Both the position numbers and the translations under genes were made by a program. A DNA stretch of 64,000 nt from Microbacterium psychrotolerans (GTDB taxonomy: Bacteria; Actinomycetota; Actinomycetes; Actinomycetales; Microbacteriaceae): the NCBI RefSeq assembly GCF_031085295.1, contig NZ_JAVFWO010000005.1:62001-126000 (forward strand). Reading direction: 5' to 3'. How positions within the stretch are numbered: position 1 is the stretch's first letter; every line of letters begins with the position of its first letter. Under the pieces are notes generated by a model. It was not told the origin of the DNA. It saw nothing but the letters and a program-made list of their open reading frames with translations, and searched no databases. Shown one piece after another: positions 37,276 through 46,616 of this stretch.

Positions 37276-38346
37276 TCAGCGATGGGCTGGGGCGGGGCCG
37301 GACGACTCGCGCACGACCACGTGCGGTATCTCGATGTGCACGGGCCGGGGAGCAACCCCTTCGATCTGCCCGATGAGAGAGGCGACCGCCTCTCGCCCTC
37401 GCGCCGCGTGGTCGACTCGCAGCGTCGTCAGCGGCGGATCGATGTACGCCGACTCGGGAAGGTCGTCGATGCCGACGACGCTGACGTCGCCCGGCACGCG
37501 CAGGCCTCGTCTCTTCAGGGCGAGGATGGTGCCGATCGCCATCTGGTCGTTGGCGACCACATAGGCGGTCGCGTCGGGGAGAGCCTCGAGGCCTGCTAAG
37601 GCCTCGAAGCCGGACCGTGCCGACCAGTCACCGGGCAGCTCGCCGGCATGGGCGAGACCGAGTTCGTCGACCGCCGCTGCGAAGGCGCGCGCCCGGTTGC
37701 GGCCGGAAGACCAGTTCGCCGGGCCGCTCACATGGGCGACCCGGCGGTGGCCGAGGTCGCGCAGGTGGGCGATGAGGGCAGGGATGCCGACGCGGGATAC
37801 GTCGGTCTTGGCCAGACGGGTGTCGTCGGCCTCGGTGTGGACGAAGGCAGGCGTGGTGAAGCGGGCGGCGTCGAAGGCGCGGACCATCTCATCCGTCGAC
37901 GCGAGGGCGAGAACTCCGGCCAAAGAGTTCGGCCCGATCAACGCGAGCGTCTTCTCGATCGAGTCGCGGTCGTGGGCGTCCAGAGAGATCAGGTCGAGCA
38001 GGTAGCCCGACTCCCGCGCTTCCATCGTCGCGCCGTGCGCGGTGAGGCTGGGGCCGGTCTCCGTCTCGTCGTGCACGAGGGCGCCGATCCGGTGCGGGCG
38101 CCCCGACTTGAGACTCCGGGCGGAGAGATTCGGCTGGTAGTCGAGCTCGACGAGCGCTGCCTCCACGCGGGCTCTGGTCTCGGGACGGATGCCCGGGAAG
38201 CCGGTCAGGAATCGGCTGACCGTCTGGTGCGAGACGCCGGCGACCAGAGCGACGTCGTAGATCGTCGCTGCCCGCCCCGACGCGGCGGGCGTCGGAGGTT
38301 GCGGTTCGGTCACTTCAGTCACGGTTCCTCGATTGTCGCTTGACAT
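37276..38346 (-). CDS. LacI-family repressor of the beta-galactosidase operon
   Basis: This 356-residue protein has a helix-turn-helix (TIYDVALVAGVSHQTVSRFLTG) near residues 27-48 after a short acidic lead, followed by a sugar-binding domain with VSGPANWSSGRNRARAF and VVGIDDLPESAYIDPPLT. It is transcribed away from the GH42 gene. Two near-identical palindromes lie between the starts, the nearer five bases upstream of this start codon, so it very likely represses both itself and the sugar operon. The inducer is probably a galactoside. Confidence 0.9.
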   Translation of the reverse strand: MSSDNRGTVTEVTEPQPPTPAASGRAATIYDVALVAGVSHQTVSRFLTGFPGIRPETRARVEAALVELDYQPNLSARSLKSGRPHRIGALVHDETETGPSLTAHGATMEARESGYLLDLISLDAHDRDSIEKTLALIGPNSLAGVLALASTDEMVRAFDAARFTTPAFVHTEADDTRLAKTDVSRVGIPALIAHLRDLGHRRVAHVSGPANWSSGRNRARAFAAAVDELGLAHAGELPGDWSARSGFEALAGLEALPDATAYVVANDQMAIGTILALKRRGLRVPGDVSVVGIDDLPESAYIDPPLTTLRVDHAARGREAVASLIGQIEGVAPRPVHIEIPHVVVRESSGPAPAHR

Positions 38347-38350
38347 CGCG

Positions 38351-38366
38351 ATGTTATCGGAAACAT
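38351..38366. promoter_or_regulatory. LacI-type operator, copy 1
   Basis: ATGTTATCGGAAACAT is a 16-bp imperfect palindrome with the same ends as the second copy. It lies directly upstream of the repressor start codon, where it would also block the repressor promoter. Confidence 0.75.
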
Positions 38367-38381
38367 ACTGACCCGGCACCC

Positions 38382-38397
38382 ATGTTTCCGAAAACAT
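38382..38397. promoter_or_regulatory. LacI-type operator, copy 2
   Basis: ATGTTTCCGAAAACAT is nearly a perfect palindrome and matches copy 1 at most positions. The centres of the two copies are 31 bp apart, about three helical turns. It lies 30 bases upstream of the GH42 start codon. Confidence 0.78.
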
Positions 38398-38426
38398 GCA
38401 GCTACCTCACGACAACGGAGTCCCAC

Positions 38427-40517
38427 ATGCAGCTCGCCCGATCCGGCATCCTCTTCGGCGCCGCGTACTACGCGGAGTACCACCAGTCGGATCGCGTCGA
38501 ATTGGATCTGGACCTGATGAAGGCCGCAGGCTTCACCGTCATCCGTGTCGGTGAGTCGGTGTGGTCGACGTGGGAGCCGCGTGACGGCGAGTTCGATCTG
38601 GAATGGCTGCAGCCGGTGCTCGACGGTGCACACGCACGCGGCATCGCGGTCGTCCTCGGCACCCCGACCTACGCAGTCCCGCCGTGGCTGCAGAGCGCCT
38701 ACCCCGAGATCGCCGCCGAGGTCGGCACCGGCAGGCCGATGCCCTGGGGCGCGCGACAGGAGGTCGACTACTCGCACCCCGCCTTCCGCTTCCACGCGGA
38801 GCGCGTCATCCGGGCCGTCGTAGGCAGGTACGCCGCACATCCCGCGGTGATCGGCTTCCAGGTCGACAACGAGCCCGGCATGGTGCTCTTCCACAACCGC
38901 GGCACGTTCCGGCGGTTCGTGCGGCGACTCGCCGCGAAATACGGCGACGTCGACACGATCAATCGCGAGTGGGGCCTCACGTACTGGTCGCACCGGCTGT
39001 CCGACTGGTCCGATCTGTGGACGCCGGATGGCAACTCACTGCCGCAGTACGACCTGGCCTGGCGCCGATACCAGGCGGAGCTCACGAGCGAGTTCATCGC
39101 CTGGCAGGCCGACATCGTGCGCGAGTACGCGACGCCCGAGCAATTCGTGACGACCTGCATCGCCTACCCGCGTCCGGGATTGGATGACGAGAAGCTCGTC
39201 CGATCGCTCGACATCACGGCGGGGAACCCGTACTACGCGATGCAGGACCACCTGGACGCGACGAAGGATCTGGCCCCGATCACGCCGTGGACGACCAGCG
39301 GGGTCGCCTCGCTGTTCCGCCAGGCGGACCGGCTGTTCTCCTCCAACCAGCGCAGGTTCCTCGTCACCGAGACCGACGCGCAGTCCATCGGCGGCTCGGA
39401 CTTCAACATGCCGCCCTATCCCGGCCAGCTGGCCCAGGCGGCGTTCGCCTTCGTCTCACGCGGTGCGGCGATGATCGAGTACTGGCACTGGCATTCGCTT
39501 CCGTACGGCACCGAGACGTACTGGGGAGGCATACTCCCTCACAGCCTCCAGCCGGGACGGGTCTACCGTGAGCTCGCGGAGGTCGGTGCGGACCTCGCGG
39601 CGATCGGCGATCTGCTCGACGGATACGAACCGGACGCCGACATCGCGCTCCTCTGGTCGAACGACTCGCGCTTCGCGCTGGAGTTCTTCCCGACGTTCCC
39701 CACCGCAACGGGGGAGCCGGATCGGGCGTCCTACACCCGGATCTTCGACGCCTACCATCGCGGCGTCATCGACAGCGGTGCGCAGGCGCGCGTCCTGCAC
39801 CCCGATCAGGCGCTCTCGTGGGGTGCGAAGGAACTGGCTGCACGGTTCCCCGTCCTCATCGCTGCCGGCCTGTACGTCGCCACCGATGACCACCTCGAGC
39901 TCCTGCGCGAGTATGCAGCCGCCGGCGGCCACCTGATCGTCGGCATCCGCACCGCCTACGGCGACGAGGAGGCTCGCGCCCGGGTGGCTGTCGCGCCGGC
40001 AATGCTGTCGGATGCCGCCGGCGTCAGCTACGAGGAATTCTCCAACCTTCAGGAGCCGCTGCACGTCTCGTCGGACGCCGGCCTGACGCTGTCCGAGGGT
40101 GCGACGGCGACGCTGTGGGCAGACGGCCTCCTCCCGAGCGGCGCCGACACCCTCGTGCGATACGAGCATCCGCGCTTCGGCGACTTCGCCGCGGTCACCT
40201 CGCAGGAGCATGGCGACGGGCGGATCACCGTCGTCGGCACCGTCCCCTCTGCCGCTCTGGCTGCCGACATCCTGCGCTGGGCCGCGCCGACCCTCCATGC
40301 CGACGCGATCGTGAGGGCGCGCGCGCTCCCCGTCACCGTGAGCTCGGGCTCGCTCCCCGACGGCCGGCGCGTGTGGTTCGTCTTCAACTGGAGCGGCGAA
40401 GCGCAGGCGTTCACTCCCCGCGTCGACCTGGAGGACGCCGTCACGACGGAGCCGCTGACGGCAGGCACCGAGATCTCCCTTCCGGCGTGGTCCACACGCT
40501 GCCTCGTCGGAAGGTGA
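38427..40517 (+). CDS. GH42 beta-galactosidase
   Basis: This 696-residue cytoplasmic GH42 enzyme has the acid/base Glu149 in QVDNEPG and the nucleophile Glu315 in LVTETDAQS, the expected spacing for the family. YYAEYHQSD at the start and a C-terminal domain with WFVFNWSGEAQAF are typical. It cuts terminal beta-galactosides. ACGGAG precedes the ATG at 38427. It is followed by its own ABC importer, so the enzyme and transporter form one galactoside-use operon. Confidence 0.93.
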   Translation: MQLARSGILFGAAYYAEYHQSDRVELDLDLMKAAGFTVIRVGESVWSTWEPRDGEFDLEWLQPVLDGAHARGIAVVLGTPTYAVPPWLQSAYPEIAAEVGTGRPMPWGARQEVDYSHPAFRFHAERVIRAVVGRYAAHPAVIGFQVDNEPGMVLFHNRGTFRRFVRRLAAKYGDVDTINREWGLTYWSHRLSDWSDLWTPDGNSLPQYDLAWRRYQAELTSEFIAWQADIVREYATPEQFVTTCIAYPRPGLDDEKLVRSLDITAGNPYYAMQDHLDATKDLAPITPWTTSGVASLFRQADRLFSSNQRRFLVTETDAQSIGGSDFNMPPYPGQLAQAAFAFVSRGAAMIEYWHWHSLPYGTETYWGGILPHSLQPGRVYRELAEVGADLAAIGDLLDGYEPDADIALLWSNDSRFALEFFPTFPTATGEPDRASYTRIFDAYHRGVIDSGAQARVLHPDQALSWGAKELAARFPVLIAAGLYVATDDHLELLREYAAAGGHLIVGIRTAYGDEEARARVAVAPAMLSDAAGVSYEEFSNLQEPLHVSSDAGLTLSEGATATLWADGLLPSGADTLVRYEHPRFGDFAAVTSQEHGDGRITVVGTVPSAALAADILRWAAPTLHADAIVRARALPVTVSSGSLPDGRRVWFVFNWSGEAQAFTPRVDLEDAVTTEPLTAGTEISLPAWSTRCLVGR

Positions 40518-40561
40518 GCACCCAGGGGATCTCTCGATCCCACCGAGAAGAAAGAGCAATC

Positions 40562-41911
40562 ATGAAGAAGGCACGCAGAACAGCAGCGACGCTGACCGTC
40601 GGCGCGGCCACGGTCGCGGTGCTCCTCACCGGGTGCGCCCCGGGCGGGGATGACGGCGCCGCGCAGGGACCGATCACACAGGACCAGATCGACGAGGCGA
40701 TGAGCACACCGACGGAGCTCACGTTCTGGACCTGGGTCCCCGACATCCAGAACGAAGTCGATCTCTTCGAGGCGAAGTACCCGGACATCAAGGTGAAGGT
40801 CGAGAACGTCGGCCAAGGGCTGCCCCACTACCAGAAGCTCCGCAGCGCGATCGAGGCGGGCGAGGGCGCTCCGGACGTCGCGCAGATCGAGTACCAGTAC
40901 ATCCCTTCGTTCGTCCTCCCCGAGTCACTTCTGGACCTCGCACCCTACGGCGGTGACGACCTCTCGGACGAGTTCGTCGGCTGGGCGTGGAATCAGGTCT
41001 CTCCCGGCGACGAGGTGTGGGCGATCCCGCAGGACGTCGGCCCGATGGGCAACCTCTACCGCGAGGACATCCTCAACGCGGCAGGGATCACCGAGCCGCC
41101 CGCCACGTGGGACGAGTACGCCGTCGCCGCCCAGGCAGTCAAGGACACGACCGGCTCGTACATCTCCAACCTCGGCGCCACGCAGGCCGGCCAGATGATC
41201 GGATTCTTCTGGCAGGCGGGCATCAAGCCGTTCGGCTATGACGGACAGGAGACCGTCTCGATCGACGTCAACAGCAACGAGGCGAAGAAGGTCGCCGACT
41301 ACTGGACCGAGCTCATCCAGGCCGATCTGATCTCCACCGACGTGGACTTCAACGACACCTGGTACCAGGGCCTCGCCAGCGGCAAGTACGCCGGCTGGCT
41401 CACCGCGGCCTGGGGACCGATCTTCCTCCAGGGCACGGCGGCCGACACCTCGGGCCTATGGCGTGCGGCACCGCTGCCGCAGTGGTCGGACGGCGATCAG
41501 GTCTCGGGCAACTGGGGCGGTTCGTCCGACGCGGTCCTCGCCTCCAGCGAGAACCCGATCGCCGCGTACGAGCTGGCCAAGTTCATCAACACCGATGCGG
41601 AGTCGTCGATGAAGCTGGCGACGGAGCAGTTCCTGTTCCCGCCGCAGGTGTCGGTGCTCGAGGATCCGGCGTTCGTCGACCAGGAGTCGGAGTTCTACGG
41701 GGGGCAGAAGGTGAACGAGCTGTTCGCCGAGATCTCGCAGACCGTCGACACCGAGTTCCAGTGGCTGCCGTTCATGGACTACGTCTACTCCACGTACGAA
41801 GAGACCATGGGCACGGTGATCGCGGCCAAGGGCGACATCGGCGCCGCCCTCGACACCTGGCAGGACCAGCTCGTCTCGTACGCAGAGGACCAGGGCTTCA
41901 CCGTCGAGTGA
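40562..41911 (+). CDS. Sugar ABC transporter substrate-binding lipoprotein (galactoside-type)
   Basis: This 449-residue binding protein has the lipobox LLTGC (Cys25). ELTFWTWVPDIQNEVDLFEAKYPDIKVKVENV is typical of CUT1 sugar-binding proteins. GAGAAGAAAGAG precedes the ATG. A strong hairpin after the stop codon may let it be made in excess over the permeases. Confidence 0.9.
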   Translation: MKKARRTAATLTVGAATVAVLLTGCAPGGDDGAAQGPITQDQIDEAMSTPTELTFWTWVPDIQNEVDLFEAKYPDIKVKVENVGQGLPHYQKLRSAIEAGEGAPDVAQIEYQYIPSFVLPESLLDLAPYGGDDLSDEFVGWAWNQVSPGDEVWAIPQDVGPMGNLYREDILNAAGITEPPATWDEYAVAAQAVKDTTGSYISNLGATQAGQMIGFFWQAGIKPFGYDGQETVSIDVNSNEAKKVADYWTELIQADLISTDVDFNDTWYQGLASGKYAGWLTAAWGPIFLQGTAADTSGLWRAAPLPQWSDGDQVSGNWGGSSDAVLASSENPIAAYELAKFINTDAESSMKLATEQFLFPPQVSVLEDPAFVDQESEFYGGQKVNELFAEISQTVDTEFQWLPFMDYVYSTYEETMGTVIAAKGDIGAALDTWQDQLVSYAEDQGFTVE

Positions 41912-41915
41912 GGTC

Positions 41916-41947
41916 GGCGGCGCCCGCCGTGCGCGGCGGGCGCCGCC
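41916..41947 (+). promoter_or_regulatory. Intercistronic hairpin after the galactoside-binding gene
   Basis: A perfect 14-bp stem (GGCGGCGCCCGCCG pairing with its complement) with a 4-base loop begins four bases after the stop codon. It has the same position and logic as the hairpin after the maltodextrin binding-protein gene. Confidence 0.58.
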
Positions 41948-42015
41948 TCCGAACGGCACCGAGTCGGTGAACGGCGTTCGACGCCGGCCCGCCGCATCCA
42001 TCGAAAGGAGACCCC

Positions 42016-42975
42016 GTGGCCAACGCAACAGCGCTGCCTGCCGCGCGTCCCGCACAGTCCGCGCCGAAGCGGCGCGTCAGCCCCGCCAAGCGGAAGCAGT
42101 ATCGAGCCGCGTACCTCTTCCTCTTGCCGTTCTTCATCGTGTTCATCACGATGCTCGTGATCCCCTTGGTCTACGCGGGCTACCTCAGCCTGTTCGAGAG
42201 CAAGCTCATCGGCGGCGACGTGTTCGCCGGCCTGGCCAACTACGTCCGCGCGCTGACCGACTCGCAGTTCCTCGCGAGCCTCGGCCGGGTGGCACTGTTC
42301 TTCGTCGTCCAGGTGCCGATCATGCTCGGCCTGTCTCTGTTCTTCGCGCTCGCGCTCGACACCGCGCGCGCTCGCGGGTCGAAGGGCATCCGGCTTCTCA
42401 TCTTCATGCCCTACGCCGTTCCCGCCGTTGTGGCCACCCTGATGTGGGGCTACCTGTACGGTCCCGACTTCGGTCCGATCGCGCAGATGGCGCGCGCCAT
42501 CGGATTCGGCACGCCCGATTTCCTGTCGCCGGAGAACATCCTCGGTTCGATGATGAACATCGTCACGTGGGAGTTCGTCGGCTACAACATGATCATCATG
42601 TACGCGGCGCTGCGGTCCATCCCCGGCGAGCTGTACGAGGCGGCCGAGATCGATGGTGCCGGCCAGTTCCGTCTCGCGTGGAGCGTCAAGATCCCCGCGA
42701 TCCGCCCGGCGATCCTGCTGACCGTGATCTTCTCGGTCATCGGCACGTTCCAGCTCTTCGCCGAGCCGAGCCTGCTCAACTCGATCGCACCCGACGCGAT
42801 CACCAACTCCTTCACGCCGAACTACTACGCGTACAACCTGGCGTTCATCAATCAGGAGCTCAACTACGCCGCCGCCATCGCGTTCCTTCTCGGGCTCGTG
42901 ATCGCCGTGCTCTCGTACTTCGTGCAGCTGGGCACGGAGCGAAGCGCCCGGCGCGAGCGGAGGGGGCTCGCATGA
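42016..42975 (+). CDS. Sugar ABC transporter permease (CUT1, first subunit)
   Basis: The protein has 319 residues and six helices. The EAA loop is EAAEIDGAGQFRLAWSVKIPAI. It starts at GTG 42016 after GAAAGGAG. Its last four bases overlap the next permease start. It pairs with that protein to form the galactoside channel. Confidence 0.9.
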   Translation: MANATALPAARPAQSAPKRRVSPAKRKQYRAAYLFLLPFFIVFITMLVIPLVYAGYLSLFESKLIGGDVFAGLANYVRALTDSQFLASLGRVALFFVVQVPIMLGLSLFFALALDTARARGSKGIRLLIFMPYAVPAVVATLMWGYLYGPDFGPIAQMARAIGFGTPDFLSPENILGSMMNIVTWEFVGYNMIIMYAALRSIPGELYEAAEIDGAGQFRLAWSVKIPAIRPAILLTVIFSVIGTFQLFAEPSLLNSIAPDAITNSFTPNYYAYNLAFINQELNYAAAIAFLLGLVIAVLSYFVQLGTERSARRERRGLA

Positions 42976-43901
42976 CCGCCACCGAGACCCGCACGATCGT
43001 GACGGGCCGTGCAACCCGCAGCGGGCGACGCGGGGCGACCCGCCATTTCGCACCGGAACGACGACGCAGCCTTCCCCTCACCATCGTGCTGTGGCTGTGC
43101 GTGCTGTACTTCGTCCTGCCGCTGTGGTGGCTGTTCGTCTCCGCGACCAAGGACAACTCGGCACTGTTCTCGACCTTCGGGCTGTGGTTCGGGCCAGAGC
43201 TCTCCCTCTGGGAGAACCTGCAGACGCTGTTCACGATTCGCGGCGGACTGTTCGTCCGATGGCTGCTGAACACCGTCGTCTACGCCACGGTCGCGGCCTT
43301 CGGTGCCACCGTGCTTTCCGCTATGGCGGGGTACGCCTTCGCGAAATACGACTTCCCCGGCAAGAAGGTGCTGTTCAGCTCCACGCTCGGCGCGATCATG
43401 ATCCCGCTGACAGCCCTGGCGCTGCCCACCTACCTCCTGTTCTCGCAGGCGGGGCTCACGGACACGCCGTGGGCGGTGATCATCCCGTCGCTGGTGAGTC
43501 CGTTCGGGGTGTACCTCATGCGGGTCTACGCCGCCGACGCCATCCCAGACACCCTCATCGAGGCCGCGCGGGTCGACGGCGCGGGGGAGTTCCGCACCTT
43601 CTGGCAGGTGAGCCTGAGGATGCTCGGGCCGGGGCTGGTCACGGTCTTCCTGTTCTCCCTCGTCGCGACGTGGAACAACTACTTCCTCCCGCTCATCATG
43701 CTCAACACCTCCGACCTGTACCCGATCACCGTCGGTCTCGCACAGCTCCAGGCGGCGGCATCGGCCGGCGGAGGCACACAGGCCCTGTTCTCCACTGTGA
43801 TCACGGGGTCCTTCGTCTCGATCCTGCCCTTGATCGTCGCCTTCCTCTTTCTGCAGCGGTACTGGCAGTCCGGTCTCGCTACGGGAAGCGTCAAGGGGTG
43901 A
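42972..43901 (+). CDS. Sugar ABC transporter permease (CUT1, second subunit)
   Basis: The protein has 309 residues, six helices and the EAA loop EAARVDGAGEFRTFWQVSLRML, and ends in GLATGSVKG. It starts at ATG 42972 inside the previous stop codon. The partner ATPase is not encoded here; a shared one elsewhere is expected. Confidence 0.9.
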   Translation: MTATETRTIVTGRATRSGRRGATRHFAPERRRSLPLTIVLWLCVLYFVLPLWWLFVSATKDNSALFSTFGLWFGPELSLWENLQTLFTIRGGLFVRWLLNTVVYATVAAFGATVLSAMAGYAFAKYDFPGKKVLFSSTLGAIMIPLTALALPTYLLFSQAGLTDTPWAVIIPSLVSPFGVYLMRVYAADAIPDTLIEAARVDGAGEFRTFWQVSLRMLGPGLVTVFLFSLVATWNNYFLPLIMLNTSDLYPITVGLAQLQAAASAGGGTQALFSTVITGSFVSILPLIVAFLFLQRYWQSGLATGSVKG

Positions 43902-44074
43902 ACGCGGCGCGCGCGATGCCGTCCCTGCGCGTCGACAGGAACGCGCGACGGTCACCGTGATCGGTCACGGCGCGGTCGCGTGTTCGACCGCAGCAGCTCG
44001 CATCGATGCGCTCGACACCGGCGTCCGGGGCGGGCATGTCGGGGAGCGCGCCTGCGGTGTCGTAACGTCGACGT

Positions 44075-44701
44075 GTGAGGCGCAGCGGCATCTACGTGGA
44101 GACGACGATCGCCGCCGACCTCGAGGCGGTGTGGGCGGCCACGCAGGACCCGGAGCAGCACGTCCGGTGGGATGTGCGGTTCACGCGGATCATTCCGACG
44201 GGACTGACGGATGCCGGTGCCACGGCCTTCTCGTACGAGCGGCGTGTGCCGTTCCACTGCATCAGCGGCACCGGTGTGAGCATCGGCGAGAAGCAGCGCG
44301 CGGACGGTGCGCGCACCTCTGCACTGCGGTTCCACACCCACGATCCGCTGTCGCCGATCCGCGAGGGGCGCGGGTACTGGCGCTACGTCCCGCATGACGG
44401 CGGGCTCGCCTTCCTCACCGGCTACGACTACACCCCGGGGTGGGGAGTGCTGGACGTCGTCGTCCGCCCCGTCCTGGGCTGGGCCACGGCCTGGAGCTTC
44501 GACCGGCTGCGCATCTGGCTCGAGACCGGGGTCCCTCCGGAGCGATGGCCGCTGTGGAGCGTGCTGTGGTGGTGGCGACCGGATCGACCTCGCGCCGGCC
44601 GCTGCCGCCGCGCGCCCGCGTCCGGTCGGCGCCGCGCGGACCATCTGCAGAACGCGCCGGTGACCCTGGCCGCTCTGCCCGACCCCGGAGCACCCGCATG
44701 A
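44075..44701 (+). CDS. SRPBCC-domain protein
   Basis: The protein has 208 residues. The START-like fold is suggested by VETTIAADLEAVWAATQDPEQHVRWD at the start and GYDYTPGWGVLDVVV later. It starts at GTG 44075. It overlaps the DUF4166 gene by four bases, so the two probably act together. Function is unknown; the C-terminus is Arg-rich. Confidence 0.72.
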   Translation: MRRSGIYVETTIAADLEAVWAATQDPEQHVRWDVRFTRIIPTGLTDAGATAFSYERRVPFHCISGTGVSIGEKQRADGARTSALRFHTHDPLSPIREGRGYWRYVPHDGGLAFLTGYDYTPGWGVLDVVVRPVLGWATAWSFDRLRIWLETGVPPERWPLWSVLWWWRPDRPRAGRCRRAPASGRRRADHLQNAPVTLAALPDPGAPA

Positions 44702-45366
44702 CCTCCATCTTCGAGCGGGCGCTCGGCGACGACTTCCACCGCCTGCATCCCATGATGAAGCGACGGTTCAGCGTCGGTCTCGACTCCGCGGAGGCGTGCG
44801 TCGGCAGGGGAGTGATGACGACCATCCGGCGCGGGCCGTGGTGGACCATCCCGTTCCTGCAGATCGGGCGTCTGCGGAACATCCTGATCCCCGACATCGG
44901 TGCCGACGTTCCGTTCGTCATCGAGAACTATCCCTACCGCGACCCGCTCGGCCGCGAGACCGTCACCTTCGTGCGCGAGTACCGGATCGGCTCCCAGCGG
45001 CGCAGATTCGACGCCACGATGATCCTCGACCAGCACCGGATCGTGGACTACCTGGGCACGCACCAGCACCTCGCGGTCGATCTGCAGCTGAGCGTGGACG
45101 AGGACGGCGGGCTGCTGCTCGCATCGGGTGACCAGCGGTTCTACGAGGGCCCGATCGGCTTCCGGTTCCCGATGCTTTTCAGCGGACGTGCGCGACTGCG
45201 CGAGTACTTCGATGACGCCGACCAGCGGTTCCACGTCGACCTCGAAGTCCACAACTCCTGGTTCGGGTTCCTGTTCGGCTACCGCGGCAGCTTCGAGTGC
45301 GAGTGGATGCCGGCCACCGACGCGCCGGAACGGCTCAAACCGCTCCGGCACGAAGCCCGGGTCTGA
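44698..45366 (+). CDS. DUF4166-domain protein
   Basis: This 222-residue protein begins FERALGDDFHRLHPMMKRRF, the hallmark opening of DUF4166, and shows VTFVREYR and an ending that matches the family. No catalytic residues are known. It is translationally coupled to the SRPBCC gene (ATGA overlap). Confidence 0.8.
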   Translation: MTSIFERALGDDFHRLHPMMKRRFSVGLDSAEACVGRGVMTTIRRGPWWTIPFLQIGRLRNILIPDIGADVPFVIENYPYRDPLGRETVTFVREYRIGSQRRRFDATMILDQHRIVDYLGTHQHLAVDLQLSVDEDGGLLLASGDQRFYEGPIGFRFPMLFSGRARLREYFDDADQRFHVDLEVHNSWFGFLFGYRGSFECEWMPATDAPERLKPLRHEARV

Positions 45367-45412
45367 GACGCGCGGGCACCTCGTCGCGCACCGGTGCACT
45401 TCCCGCCGCGTG

Positions 45413-45889
45413 TCACGCGGTCGCGCGTGATCCGCCGCGCCGTGCGGCGAGGTATTCCGGCGGCATCCCGGGACCGATGCGGATGCCGATCTCACCGGCC
45501 GGTACCGTGCCGCATGTCTCGCAGGCCGCGACCGCGTGCACTTCTCCGTCGCAGACGGCATGCCGGTACAGGATCGGCGGGTCGATCGGCGAGGCCCATT
45601 CGTCGCCCCATTCGGTGAGGGCGATGAGGGCGACCGCCAGCGCGTGGCCCTTCGGCGTGAGCACATACTCGGCTGCGCCGCGGCGGTCCATGATGCCGCT
45701 CGCTACGAAGGACTCCAGACGCGACGTGAGCACGTTCGTCGCTATCCCGAGATTGTGCTGGAAGTCGCTGAACCTCGTCACCCCGGCGAACAGCGCGTCG
45801 CGGATGATCAGCAGGCTCCACCGCTCTCCGACGAGTTCCAGCGACCGTGCGATGGAGCACACCTGTGAGTCGTACGTCTTGCCCAGCAT
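45413..45889 (-). CDS. HxlR-family transcriptional regulator
   Basis: The protein has 158 residues. The winged-helix part is CSIARSLELVGERWSLLIIRDALFAGVTRFSDFQHNLGIATNVLTSRL, typical of HxlR. A short tail holds CETCG, a possible metal or redox site. It is divergent from an SRPBCC gene; two inverted copies of one palindrome lie between them, which it likely binds. Confidence 0.85.
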   Translation of the reverse strand: MLGKTYDSQVCSIARSLELVGERWSLLIIRDALFAGVTRFSDFQHNLGIATNVLTSRLESFVASGIMDRRGAAEYVLTPKGHALAVALIALTEWGDEWASPIDPPILYRHAVCDGEVHAVAACETCGTVPAGEIGIRIGPGMPPEYLAARRGGSRATA

Positions 45890-45904
45890 GCGACGAATCT
45901 AACA

Positions 45905-45919
45905 CTTGCGTGATGCAAG
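45905..45919. promoter_or_regulatory. HxlR-type operator, copy 1
   Basis: CTTGCGTGATGCAAG has 5-bp arms (CTTGC / GCAAG) around a 5-base centre. It is the reverse complement of copy 2. Confidence 0.65.
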
Positions 45920-45936
45920 CGCCGACAGTAGGGTCA

Positions 45937-45951
45937 CTTGCATCACGCAAG
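45937..45951. promoter_or_regulatory. HxlR-type operator, copy 2
   Basis: CTTGCATCACGCAAG is an exact reverse complement of copy 1, with the centres 32 bp apart. It lies 35 bases before the SRPBCC start codon. Confidence 0.65.
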
Positions 45952-45985
45952 TCGACTGATCGGTCGCGAGCAAAGGAGCACGGAT

Positions 45986-46507
45986 ATGACTGCGAACTAC
46001 ACGACGACGATCACGGTCGACGCCTCGCCGCAGGAGGCGTACGACGCCATCAACGACGTCTCGAGCTGGTGGGGACGGATCACCGGCTCGACCACCGCCG
46101 TCGACGACGAATTCGTCTACGTGGTTCCCGGACTGCACTACAGCGGATTCCGGGTGACCGACCTCGAGCCGGGCCGACGTGTCTCGTGGCTGGTGACGGG
46201 CAGCCATCTCGACTTCGTCGCCGACAAGCAGGAGTGGAACGGAACGACCGTCCGCTTCGACATCGCCGACGTCGACGGGCGCACTCGCGTGACGTTCACC
46301 CACGACGGTCTCACCGCCGACGACGAATGCTACGACGTGTGCACCAATGCATGGGGCATGTTCGTCGACGGGAGCCTCAAAGCGCTCATCGACACCGGGG
46401 TGGGGGCGCCGTACAGCTTCGGCGGCGACGAGGCGCTGACGACCGACGACCACGACGAGCTTCATCGGCAGGTGGCGACCGCGGCCGCTGCGAGCAAGAC
46501 GGTCTAG
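45986..46507 (+). CDS. SRPBCC-family protein (AHSA1-like)
   Basis: The protein has 173 residues and begins NYTTTITVDASPQEAYDAINDVSSWWG, typical of AHSA1/SRPBCC proteins that bind small hydrophobic ligands. AAAGGAG lies just before ATG 45986. It is divergent from the HxlR regulator and presumably its target. Confidence 0.82.
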   Translation: MTANYTTTITVDASPQEAYDAINDVSSWWGRITGSTTAVDDEFVYVVPGLHYSGFRVTDLEPGRRVSWLVTGSHLDFVADKQEWNGTTVRFDIADVDGRTRVTFTHDGLTADDECYDVCTNAWGMFVDGSLKALIDTGVGAPYSFGGDEALTTDDHDELHRQVATAAAASKTV

Positions 46508-46616
46508 CCGGCGCGCACCGGTCTCGCCGGTCGCATCGTCGACGCGAGTCGCCGGCGCCCGGGCGTGTATCACCCCGGTGTCGGCGGCTCCCGTTACGGT
46601 GAGACCCGGAGGGGAA

